Shown here: one piece after another, positions 1-4,946 of the stretch | Numbering within the stretch: the first letter of the stretch is position 1 | Layout: each line of letters starts with the position of its first letter | Origin: an uncultured Rhodospirillales bacterium | GTDB taxonomy: Bacteria; Pseudomonadota; Alphaproteobacteria; Acetobacterales; Acetobacteraceae | Reading direction: 5' to 3' | Assembly: GCA_903928045.1 (NCBI GenBank) | Contig: CAIYPH010000429.1 | Span: 1-8,522, forward strand | DNA: 8,522 nt | The notes under the pieces: model-generated | What the model saw: only the letters and a program-made list of their open reading frames with translations | What the model was told of the DNA's origin: nothing | The model's database searches: none | Translations under genes and position numbers: made by a program

Positions 1-352
1 GCCTGCTTGACCTGTGGGCCGCCCTCCGTGTCGCCCGTCGCCTCCCAGCGGCGCAGCCAGTCCAGAACGCCGTGGGTCCGCAAGTTGGCCAGCGCCCGCA
101 CGACCGCATCCTTCGACCGCTTCACCCGGCGCATGATCGTCGTCAGCGCCGGCTCGAGGCGGCCGGTGCGATAGTCGATCAGCCGCACCAGCTCGCGCAG
201 CACCTCGAGCGCCACGGCGCCCAACGGGCCGCTGCGTTCGCCCTTCTGTCGGCCGGCGCGCTCGAACCGCTCGGCCGCCAGCAGATAGCGACCGATGTCC
301 TTCGGATTGAACGGGCGCCAGAACACGCCCTCACAGCGCCCTCGCGGGCGGC
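1..352. repeat. Direct repeat, left copy (within rep)
   Basis: This stretch matches 7731-8082 in the same orientation with about nine substitutions and no indels. The match reaches the left edge, so the true repeat may be longer. It ends abruptly at 352: after the shared CTCGCGGGCGGC the two copies are unrelated. The substitutions show that it is not a duplicated end from assembly of a circle. Confidence 0.95.
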
Positions 353-413
353 TGTGGCGGCGGATCGGTTCTCGCGGGGGCTCCGCGTAGGCGTAGGCGA
401 ATAGAGGCTCCAT
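1..413 (-). CDS. Plasmid replication protein (winged-helix Rep), copy 1, C-terminus outside window
   Basis: The frame is open from the ATG at 413 to the left edge, giving 137 residues and no stop. The protein begins MEPLFAYAYAEPP and has the segment FWRPFNPKDIGRYLLAAERF (31-50), then a helical region rich in Leu/Arg (66-80) and a winged-helix-like DNA-binding region (about 86-122, with TTIMRRVKRSKDAVVRALAN). This pattern matches the HTH proteins often annotated as replication protein A on alphaproteobacterial plasmids and integrative elements; the family assignment is from memory. An AGGGA stretch lies shortly before the ATG. The second copy at 7457-8056 is about 97% identical over the shared DNA but lacks the first 29 residues seen here. 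Residue differences include V116 (F in the other copy) and E59 (D in the other copy). This copy keeps its natural start and upstream region, so it is the more likely to be expressed. Whether its C-terminus is intact cannot be seen. Confidence 0.7.
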   Translation of the reverse strand, partial: MEPLFAYAYAEPPREPIRRHSRPRGRCEGVFWRPFNPKDIGRYLLAAERFERAGRQKGERSGPLGAVALEVLRELVRLIDYRTGRLEPALTTIMRRVKRSKDAVVRALANLRTHGVLDWLRRWEATGDTEGGPQVKQ

Positions 414-478
414 GGCCGTCCCTGTGGCTGGGTCGGCCCGTCCTGGCGGCGGCTGTCAAAAGGCCACAGGCCCTCGTT

Positions 479-499
479 CTCAAAAGCAGCGCTTTTGAG
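479..499. promoter_or_regulatory. Perfect 9-3-9 palindrome upstream of rep
   Basis: CTCAAAAGC and GCTTTTGAG are perfect inverted arms around the spacer AGC. No T-run follows on either strand, so a protein-binding operator or origin element is more likely than a terminator. It lies 66 bases upstream of the rep ATG (minus strand), where an autoregulatory Rep site would be expected. The function is inferred. Confidence 0.4.
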
Positions 500-573
500 T
501 TGACGATCTCAGGAAATCGGGGGAGGTTCGGATTGCTGATTTCCGGCCCACCCAAGGCCCCAAGACTAGACAG

Positions 574-604
574 GCCCGGCCGCCAAGCCGGGCTTTCGTC
601 GTTT
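574..604 (+). terminator. Possible rho-independent terminator (plus strand)
   Basis: GCCCGGC (574-580) and GCCGGGC (587-593) form a 7-bp GC stem with a 6-base loop, followed on the plus strand by TTTCGTCGTTT. No plus-strand gene is seen just upstream, so the transcript ended here is unknown; a small RNA antisense to the rep leader is one possibility. The T-tract is interrupted, so the call is modest. Confidence 0.35.
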
Positions 605-776
605 CTGACCCCTGCCCTTCGCCAAAAGGGCCGAATCCATAGCGCGACGAACCGGCGTAACTCTCCACGCCGCAAACGGCGAGGCTGCGGTGATTTGGCG
701 AGTCGGGGAAGACGGGAATTCTGGGCCGATCTCACGCCCTGAGCGGCCGGGCCACAAAGCCCCAGTAGCAGGAAAT

Positions 777-799
777 AGCGCCGCCACACCGGCGGCGCT
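777..799 (-). terminator. Hairpin after the lipoprotein gene, possible terminator
   Basis: AGCGCCGCC and GGCGGCGCT form a perfect 9-bp stem with a 5-base loop. Read on the minus strand it is followed by ATTTCC and lies about 60 bases after the stop of the lipoprotein gene, where that operon should end. The tail is only weakly T-rich. Confidence 0.4.
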
Positions 800-856
800 C
801 ATAGGGGGCCAGGCGCAAGCCAGACGTATAAACCGCCATAGAAGCAGTTAAAGTCG

Positions 857-1441
857 TCACAGCGACGATATGCTTGTAATTTTTACCCCACAACTGAAAT
901 CGAACCTGTCAATTGTAAAGCAAATTTCCGTGTATTGAGGATCGATATATCCCGAAAATTTGACCGCTTGCCCCGGCGAAAATTGCTTAATACTTGTAAG
1001 TAGCCAAGCTTGATATTCAGGATTAGGGCGATCATCGCCGCCATTTACCATCGCTTCAGAGTTGTCAAATTCTAGCGTGTCATTTATTGAAATTGAAAAC
1101 CAGCCAGTGTCGTGGATATCTTTAATTTTTCCTGTCCACGAATGAAGTTCGCCGAGTTTAGAGACAGCTATTTTCCAAACAGCATTTCTCTGATTTGAAA
1201 TCTGGTCTCTCACAATGTCGTTAGGTGCATTAATGTCGGCAGTTGCTGCGGAATAGGCTTTGAGAAGCTGAGCTTCATCATCTGGCCGCCTGGCTTGAAC
1301 GACGTCGACAGGAGCGGCGGGCGTTGTCGCGGGCTCACTGGCGGATTGCGCTTCTTCCGGTGGAGCACTCGACGGGCCGCACCCCGTTGCTGCCGCACCC
1401 ATCGCGGCGATGATCCCTACAAGGGTGATCTTCCTACTCAT
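857..1441 (-). CDS. Putative lipoprotein with possible OB-fold-like domain
   Basis: This encodes 194 residues. The N-terminus is a typical lipoprotein signal: SRK, a hydrophobic stretch (5-18) and a lipobox ending ATGC with Cys21 as the predicted lipidated residue. A Pro/Ala/Glu-rich linker (22-55) suggests that the mature domain is tethered to a membrane and faces the periplasm. The C-terminal half has W102-T-G-K-I-K-D-I, then G113 with FSISIN, and later a PGQAVKFSGYI segment (156-166). That spacing is reminiscent of small OB-fold domains (tRNA_anti-like), which is inference only. Cys174 and Cys184 could form a disulfide. The 3' two-thirds of the gene is markedly more AT-rich than the plasmid backbone, which suggests recent acquisition. 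A G-rich stretch precedes the ATG. The 88-residue gene upstream ends only 25 bases before the ATG, so the two are probably co-transcribed. Function unknown. Confidence 0.8.
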   Translation of the reverse strand: MSRKITLVGIIAAMGAAATGCGPSSAPPEEAQSASEPATTPAAPVDVVQARRPDDEAQLLKAYSAATADINAPNDIVRDQISNQRNAVWKIAVSKLGELHSWTGKIKDIHDTGWFSISINDTLEFDNSEAMVNGGDDRPNPEYQAWLLTSIKQFSPGQAVKFSGYIDPQYTEICFTIDRFDFSCGVKITSISSL

Positions 1442-1466
1442 GGCGCCCCCCGCGCTGTCTACGCCG

Positions 1467-1733
1467 CTACGTTGTGGCTCCTTGGTCGAGGGGCGGCAAG
1501 GTGGCGATGACGGCGCGGGCCTCTTGCTCCATGCTCATGAGGTGATTGAGCAACCCTTCATGCCGGGGAAATTCGCGCCGTATAGAATTGGCCTTGTAGT
1601 TGAGGCGCTCGCCTTCATAGACACCAATCCGAAATTCAGCGCTCCAAGTGGTCGGCCCCTCAGCAGTAGCGACCTGCACGGTGTAACCGCGCTCGGCGAA
1701 CAGGTCGCCTTGTATCTGCAACGGACGGGACAT
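1467..1733 (-). CDS. Hypothetical protein, 88 residues, first gene of the lipoprotein operon
   Basis: I do not recognise this protein. It starts MSRPLQIQGDLFAERGYTVQ and has alternating polar/hydrophobic segments (about residues 5-45) that suit a small beta-rich fold, followed by a helical stretch with the acidic MSMEQEARAVIATL (66-79). There is no signal peptide or membrane segment, so it should be cytoplasmic. It lies directly upstream of the lipoprotein gene on the same strand with a 25-base gap. The divergent phage-like gene starts about 170 bases away, so the shared intergenic region probably holds promoters for both directions. The start at 1733 is preceded by GAGG at a usable distance. 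Confidence 0.6.
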   Translation of the reverse strand: MSRPLQIQGDLFAERGYTVQVATAEGPTTWSAEFRIGVYEGERLNYKANSIRREFPRHEGLLNHLMSMEQEARAVIATLPPLDQGATT

Positions 1734-1865
1734 GGCGGCCTCGGATGATCGTCTGACCGGGGAATATGGCGACGCTACCGCCGCCGCGCTAGGTCCGCCA
1801 ATCGCGCGTTCTAGGGCTTATCGGAAGCCGGCCCTTTGTCATTTCTAGCTTTACCCGCCGCGTCG

Positions 1866-1885
1866 GGCGATGGTGCTCCATCGCC
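1866..1885 (+). promoter_or_regulatory. 8-4-8 inverted repeat in the leader of the phage-like gene
   Basis: GGCGATGG and CCATCGCC are perfect arms around TGCT. The repeat ends just before the GGGGAG ribosome binding site of the gene starting at 1905. It could be an operator or a leader hairpin that affects translation; nothing else in the sequence decides between these. Confidence 0.35.
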
Positions 1886-1904
1886 TAGCTGGGGAGCGCA
1901 GATC

Positions 1905-2558
1905 ATGGCAGAGCCGTTCGCCGTCAATCCAGGGGTGTCGCGTTTCACACTCCAACAAATCAAGCCCCACCTTCGGCCGGAGCTAGATCGGCGCATTCTG
2001 GCGATAGCGATTCAGACCGCCGAACAGATCGGAGAAGACCAAGAAACGGTGATCGGGGAAACCCTTAGCAGGTTCTCCGAGTGGATCACGACGGCCCCCA
2101 CGGAAGCCGATCGTCAGCGACTGGCGCAACAAAGCCTGGCGAAAATCCCGCCGACATTGGCAGAGCTTTCGGCAAAGGAGCGTCGGCGGCAAGTGATGAT
2201 CCATCAAGGGATCAAATTTGCGGCCTCCTTGAAAGAAATGGAGGCAATTGACGGGGGAGCTTTAGCGATAGTCTGGAACACAAGAGGTTGCGACGGTGAC
2301 GATGCCCCAGATCATAAATCACGAAACGGATGTTGCTACGCCATCCAGGGTAACTGGGCCGCTGAAAAGGGGCTTATGACAGTCGGGCCTCATGGCTATT
2401 ACGGCGATATTTCTGGCATCGCTCAAGAGCACTATTGCCAGTGTTCCGCGACATGGGTGTTTAACTTGCGTGATTTACCCGAGGCGATGATGACGGCCAA
2501 AGGAAAGGCAGAGTTAGAGAGGGTTAGAGCCCAAATCACCGCCATGGGCAAACCTTAA
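1905..2558 (+). CDS. Orphan protein resembling phage Mu F/SPP1 gp7 head-morphogenesis domain
   Basis: The ATG at 1905 is preferred because GGGGAG sits 8 bases before it; an in-frame ATG at 1836 has no such site. The product is 217 residues with no signal peptide. Residues 1-115 look helical. Residues 120-192 resemble the C-terminal domain of phage minor head proteins: a VWNTRGCDGDDAPDHKSRNG segment (123-142), then Tyr/Gly-rich sequence, then EHYCQC at 175-180 in the place where that family has its NCRC-like end, followed by a short beta strand. His137, His176, Cys178 and Cys180 could bind metal. In phages this domain follows or is part of the portal/minor head module; here no portal, terminase or capsid gene is near. 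The same domain is also used in some polymorphic toxins. A remnant, a toxin-like effector or a novel plasmid protein are all possible. The family call is from motif layout only. Confidence 0.6.
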   Translation: MAEPFAVNPGVSRFTLQQIKPHLRPELDRRILAIAIQTAEQIGEDQETVIGETLSRFSEWITTAPTEADRQRLAQQSLAKIPPTLAELSAKERRRQVMIHQGIKFAASLKEMEAIDGGALAIVWNTRGCDGDDAPDHKSRNGCCYAIQGNWAAEKGLMTVGPHGYYGDISGIAQEHYCQCSATWVFNLRDLPEAMMTAKGKAELERVRAQITAMGKP

Positions 2559-2634
2559 GCGCCACGTTCGTTGGCGGCCTTACATCGCTCGTCCCCCTTT
2601 CCTAAATAAACCAAAAGCTCGTGAGGCGGCCCCT

Positions 2635-2841
2635 ATGCCAACTATCGAAACCGGCTTGGATCAACGACATGCGATCAACGCCGCCCATGTGGAATACACC
2701 CAGAAAACGGGTTCGATTGAGACGCTAATAGAAGGGCCGCCAGTATTCTCCGGCATGGTGGCATCCGGCATCACAATGATGGTCCCTCAAGGATTCGCCG
2801 ACTTCCTCAAAGGCAAGGGCATCCCCTTCAAACTCGCTTGA
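2635..2841 (+). CDS. Hypothetical protein, 68 residues
   Basis: I do not recognise it. It begins MPTIETGLDQRHAINAAHVE and ends with SGITMMVPQGFADFLKGKG and a short tail. No signal peptide, membrane segment or clear DNA-binding motif is visible. GAGG lies about 11 bases before the ATG, slightly far but usable. It follows the phage-like gene by 76 bases on the same strand and shares its lower GC content, so it may belong to the same acquired block. Being short and without known family, it could still be spurious, but its amino acid composition looks like a real soluble protein. Confidence 0.5.
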   Translation: MPTIETGLDQRHAINAAHVEYTQKTGSIETLIEGPPVFSGMVASGITMMVPQGFADFLKGKGIPFKLA

Positions 2842-3163
2842 AAGCCAACCCCGCCACACCCTGCGAAATGCCGACAAGCCCCATTATCGGAAATTTTTCA
2901 AAGCATCCGCCAAGTCGTTTTGAGACAAAACGGGGCCGATTCCGGCTCCAGCGATTTTAGACAGTCGAACCGCTCTCCCCGGCGCCCGCGCCAGGCCGCC
3001 GGCGGCGGCCGAATACTGAGCCTGGTCATCCCCGCTCCGCGCGCGGCGCCGGCGTCAGGACCATCAGGGAATCGGCGGCCACCCCCGCCCCAAAGCGGAC
3101 GCCGGCACGAGACCGCTAGAAGCGCCGTCGGACAGCTCAGGGATATCGCTGGTGTCGTCGGCC
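2842..3163. other. Non-coding region with palindromes between cargo and toxin-antitoxin genes
   Basis: I see no convincing gene in these 320 bases. Two palindromes stand out: CGTTTTG/CAAAACG around AGA at 2916-2932, and GGCCGCC/GGCGGCC around GGC at 2994-3010. The base composition changes from AT-rich (2880-2965) to very GC-rich (2970-3110) within the region, which suggests a junction between DNA segments of different origin. A minus-strand open frame across 2898-3380 overlaps the toxin gene antisense and has no family features. Confidence 0.5.
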
Positions 3164-3192
3164 TTGACCAAGATTCGTTTATAGACGAATAT
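3164..3192 (+). promoter_or_regulatory. Promoter and operator of the toxin-antitoxin operon
   Basis: TTGACC (3164-3169) is followed 17 bases later by GAATAT (3187-3192), a plausible -35/-10 pair. A perfect inverted repeat ATTCGT-TTATAG-ACGAAT (3173-3190) overlaps the -10. This is the usual arrangement for repression of a TA operon by its own antitoxin or complex. With this -10 the transcript would start at or within a few bases of the toxin ATG at 3198, and there is no ribosome binding site before that ATG, so the toxin may be translated from a leaderless message. Confidence 0.55.
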
Positions 3193-3197
3193 AGCCA

Positions 3198-3524
3198 ATG
3201 TTCGAGATTCGACATTACGTCACCAAAGACCAGCGGGATGTCTATCTGGAATGGCTGCGGCAGGTGCGAGACACCCAAGCCAAAACGGCCGTTATCCGCC
3301 GCGTAAACCGCGTCGAACTCGGCAACTTTGGCGATCACAAGCCTTGCCGTGATGGCGTGTGGGAACTTCGCATCGACCAAGGCCCCGGCTATCGCGTGTA
3401 CTACGCGCGGGCAGGGGCGGCGATCATTCTGCTTCTATGCGCGGGCGACAAGCGCACCCAGGACACGGACATAACCAAGGCCTGCGATTACTGGCGCGAC
3501 TGGCAAAGTAGGAACGGGACTTAG
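3198..3524 (+). CDS. HigB-like (Gp49 family) toxin of a type II toxin-antitoxin system
   Basis: The product is 108 residues, the usual size for the RelE-superfamily addiction module killer proteins (TIGR02683/Gp49-HigB type). Matching features in order: a helical N-terminus with WLRQVRD (19-25), the segment RRVNRVELGNFGDHKP (34-49), GVWELRIDQGPGYRVYYA (53-70), a hydrophobic strand IILLLCAGDK (76-85) and the terminal TQDTDITKACDYWRDW (87-102). These are the family's signature blocks, so it is expected to be a ribosome-dependent mRNA interferase. The toxin gene precedes the antitoxin gene, as is normal in this family; the intergenic gap is 11 bases. No Shine-Dalgarno sequence precedes the ATG, while the antitoxin has a good one, which would favour antitoxin production. 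On a plasmid this pair is expected to act as a post-segregational stabiliser. Confidence 0.88.
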   Translation: MFEIRHYVTKDQRDVYLEWLRQVRDTQAKTAVIRRVNRVELGNFGDHKPCRDGVWELRIDQGPGYRVYYARAGAAIILLLCAGDKRTQDTDITKACDYWRDWQSRNGT

Positions 3525-3535
3525 GAGAATCGGCG

Positions 3536-3847
3536 ATGAAAGACAGATCACACGACGAGGCGATGGCCGATCTCTATAGCGAGGATCCGGCCCTGGCTGT
3601 CGAACTGCTCAACAGCATCCTTGAGGACGGCGATCAAGGCGAACTCATGATCGCCCTTCGCCAGATGGCCAAGGCTTTCGGCGGTGTCCCCAAGGTGGCG
3701 GAGCAGGCCCACTTAAACCCAACGCAGCTCTATCGAACGCTTTCGCCGGACGGAAACCCGGGCTTCAGTAGCCTGTCGGCAATCCTCAAGGTGATGGGCC
3801 TGCGGCTGGCCGTGCAATCCGTCCAGGCGCCGACCGTTCACGCATAG
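3536..3847 (+). CDS. HTH antitoxin of the HigB-like toxin (addiction module antidote)
   Basis: It encodes 103 residues with the features of the TIGR02684 antidote family: an acidic N-terminus with SEDPALAVELLNSILEDGD (15-33), an ALRQMAKAFGGVPKVAEQAHL block (40-60), the recognition-helix-like NPTQLYRTLSPDGNPGFSSL (61-80) and a final AILKVMGLRLAVQ (82-94). It should bind and neutralise the toxin encoded just upstream and repress the operon, probably at the palindrome 3173-3190. AGGAG lies 9 bases before the ATG, giving much better translation signals than the toxin. The gene converges with the RHH gene at 3941; the repeat cluster at 3872-3911 fills the gap. Confidence 0.87.
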   Translation: MKDRSHDEAMADLYSEDPALAVELLNSILEDGDQGELMIALRQMAKAFGGVPKVAEQAHLNPTQLYRTLSPDGNPGFSSLSAILKVMGLRLAVQSVQAPTVHA

Positions 3848-3871
3848 GGCTGATCCGCCAGCCCAAGCCCC

Positions 3872-3913
3872 GTCAACACGCTAACGTGTCAACACGTTGA
3901 CGTGTTGACACGT
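3872..3913. repeat. 8-bp repeat cluster A with double palindrome (candidate partition site)
   Basis: Five contiguous 8-bp units of the form GTYRACRY (one starts GC) run from 3872 to 3911. They contain the core CACGTTGACGTGTTGACACG at 3893-3912, identical in cluster B and with one mismatch in cluster C. Within it ACGTGTCAACACGT (3884-3897) and ACGTGTTGACACGT (3900-3913) are perfect inverted arms separated by TG, and each arm is itself a palindrome of ACGTGT/ACACGT. The cluster lies between the convergent antitoxin and RHH genes. Best explained as binding sites for the RHH partition protein; it could also fold into a strong hairpin, but no T-run follows. Confidence 0.7.
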
Positions 3914-3940
3914 CTATAGACCACCCTTGGACTATCTCCG

Positions 3941-4207
3941 CTAGCGCTCACCGAAGGGGTGCTTGCCACGGGCGCGCATCAGATGGTCTAGGCCCTCCCC
4001 TAAGAGCGCCTGAATCGTAACGCCTTCCTCAAGCGCGAGCAGATGCAGCGCTCGGCGCACATCGGGGCTGAAATAGCCGCCAACGAGCTTCTTGTTCTCG
4101 CGAGCCTTGGCGATCGTCCCGGTGCGGGATGCGGCGTCAGGCACAGCGGCGAGGGCAGGGGCGGCCTTGGCCGCAGCCGTTTGCTTCAGACCCTGAAAGC
4201 GGCTCAT
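3941..4207 (-). CDS. Ribbon-helix-helix protein, probable centromere-binding partner of ParA
   Basis: The product is 88 residues. The N-terminal 35 residues are Ala/Lys-rich and probably flexible, as in ParG and omega-type proteins, where this part contacts ParA. The C-terminal half fits the ribbon-helix-helix fold: a strand KKLVGGYFS (39-47), helix one PDVRRALHLLALEEG (48-62), and helix two TIQALLGEGLDHLMRARG (64-81). The ATG overlaps the parA stop (ATGA), with AAGGAGG before it inside the parA coding sequence, so the two are translationally coupled. In comparable plasmids such a small RHH protein binds short repeats that are both centromere and operator. The three octamer clusters around this gene fit that role. 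It could be named parB or parG by position, but homology to a named protein was not established. Confidence 0.78.
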   Translation of the reverse strand: MSRFQGLKQTAAAKAAPALAAVPDAASRTGTIAKARENKKLVGGYFSPDVRRALHLLALEEGVTIQALLGEGLDHLMRARGKHPFGER

Positions 4208-4867
4208 GCGGCGGCCTCCTTGTTAGCACGTTGACGTGTTGACACGTTAGCGCGTTGACGCACCCACGCCCAAAGAGCCGCGACCTCCTCGGCCGCCCGT
4301 CCGTCGGGTTCGATCTCAGGGGCAGTCTTGCCCGCGCCTGTGGCGTGGTGATAGGCGGCCCGCTCACTCATGACGACGGGCGCAACGGACAAGCCGAAAC
4401 CCGCGACGATTTCGGCCGCTTCGCGGTAAAGGTGGATTGCCCTTTGCGGTCCAGCCGTGAAGACGACAAAGGCGGGTTTGCCGCTTGCCTTCACCAGGTC
4501 CGCCGTCGTCTCGATCGCATCGAGGTCGAAGGCGCGAGGACGACACGGAATCAGGATCAAGTCGGCGACCCGGCACGCGGCGGCGCTCATGCTGTCGGCG
4601 TGGGGCGGCGTATCGATCACGGCGAGTTCCGCGCCAAGCTCGGCCGCCTGCTCCAGCTTCTTCGCCAGCAGAGGAGGGGAGGCGCAGTCAATTACCTCAG
4701 GTTCTGCACCTTCGCGCCACTGGCTCCATTTTGCTGGCCGTGGCCTGCGGGTCTGTGTCCAGGATTAGCGACACGACACCCGCCGCCTGGGCGGCTGTAG
4801 CAAGATGAAGAACGAGGGTCGTTTTCCCTGCGCCGCCCTTCTGGCTGATGATCGCAACAGTTCGCAT
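4204..4867 (-). pseudogene. parA: ParA partition ATPase with single-base frameshift
   Basis: Reading through one extra base gives a complete 220-residue ParA. It starts MRTVAIISQKGGAGKTT, with the deviant Walker A KGGAGKTT (10-17), a second conserved region ILDTDPQATAS (35-45), Walker B LAVIDTPPH (81-89) and the downstream LILIPCRPRAFDL (103-115). Size and motifs match small ParA/MinD-type partition ATPases. In the strand as given, frame is lost at AGC AAAA TGG (run of A at 4729-4732): the first frame stops at 4697-4699 and the rest continues in the next frame. Removing one A restores the family sequence, so it is a sequencing error, a recent mutation or, less likely, a +1 frameshift site. 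The ATG at 4867 is preferred to an in-frame ATG at 4882 because family proteins begin MRTVAIISQKGG and GGGG lies before it. The last 20 codons overlap repeat cluster B. Without ParA the plasmid would rely on other stability functions. Confidence 0.85.
4222..4261. repeat. 8-bp repeat cluster B inside the 3' end of parA
   Basis: Five contiguous 8-bp units, each beginning GTTGAC or GTTAGC on the plus strand. The core CACGTTGACGTGTTGACACG (4227-4246) is identical to that of cluster A. The units encode the ParA C-terminal residues VRQRANVSTRQRAN, so the DNA acts both as coding sequence and probably as binding site. It lies just before the ribosome binding site of the RHH gene, so the bound protein could affect expression of its own gene. 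Confidence 0.7.
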
Positions 4868-4890
4868 GGCCGAGCCCCGCATGTTTTCAC

Positions 4891-4922
4891 GTCAACACGA
4901 TAGCACGTTGACGTGTTAACAC
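4891..4922. repeat. 8-bp repeat cluster C upstream of parA (operator/partition site)
   Basis: Four contiguous 8-bp units lie 24 bases upstream of the chosen parA start. The core at 4904-4923 matches that of clusters A and B with one change (GTTAAC for GTTGAC). They occupy the only space between parA and the end of the relaxase gene, so they should overlap the parA promoter and serve as operator, as for omega- and ParG-type systems. No standard -35/-10 pair stands out among the repeats. Confidence 0.7.
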
Positions 4923-4946
4923 GCTCCTAAACCGCCGCCACCTGAC

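Larger units (their letters stand above)
414..856. other. Non-coding region upstream of rep copy 1
   Basis: About 440 bases lie between the rep start and the stop of the lipoprotein gene, both on the minus strand. The open frames here have no convincing ribosome binding site or recognisable protein. The region holds a wide inverted repeat (CCTGTGGC at 421-428 with GCCACAGG at 463-470), a tight palindrome at 479-499, a GC-rich hairpin at 574-593 and another at 777-799. On the minus strand a perfect TTGACA (452-457, reverse) lies about 40 bases before the rep ATG but lacks a clear -10 box. The position just before rep and the density of palindromes suit a rep control region or origin, but no direct iterons were found. 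Confidence 0.5.

Noticed and set aside
331..802. Overlapping minus-strand open frames (up to 152 residues) upstream of rep
   Set aside because: They lack ribosome binding sites, have Pro/Arg/Ala-rich shadow composition, overlap the rep 5' end in another frame, and span terminator-like hairpins.
2898..3380. Minus-strand frame of 160 residues opposite the toxin gene
   Set aside because: It overlaps antisense to a recognised toxin and has no recognisable domain; the Pro/Gly/Arg-rich middle comes from GC-rich non-coding DNA.
4255..4808. Plus-strand frames of 100-180 residues opposite parA
   Set aside because: Shadow frames of parA in GC-rich DNA; parA shows all family motifs on the other strand.
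3872..4922. Octamer clusters as a CRISPR array
   Set aside because: Units are contiguous 8-bp repeats without unique spacers, in three separate places, and no cas genes are present.
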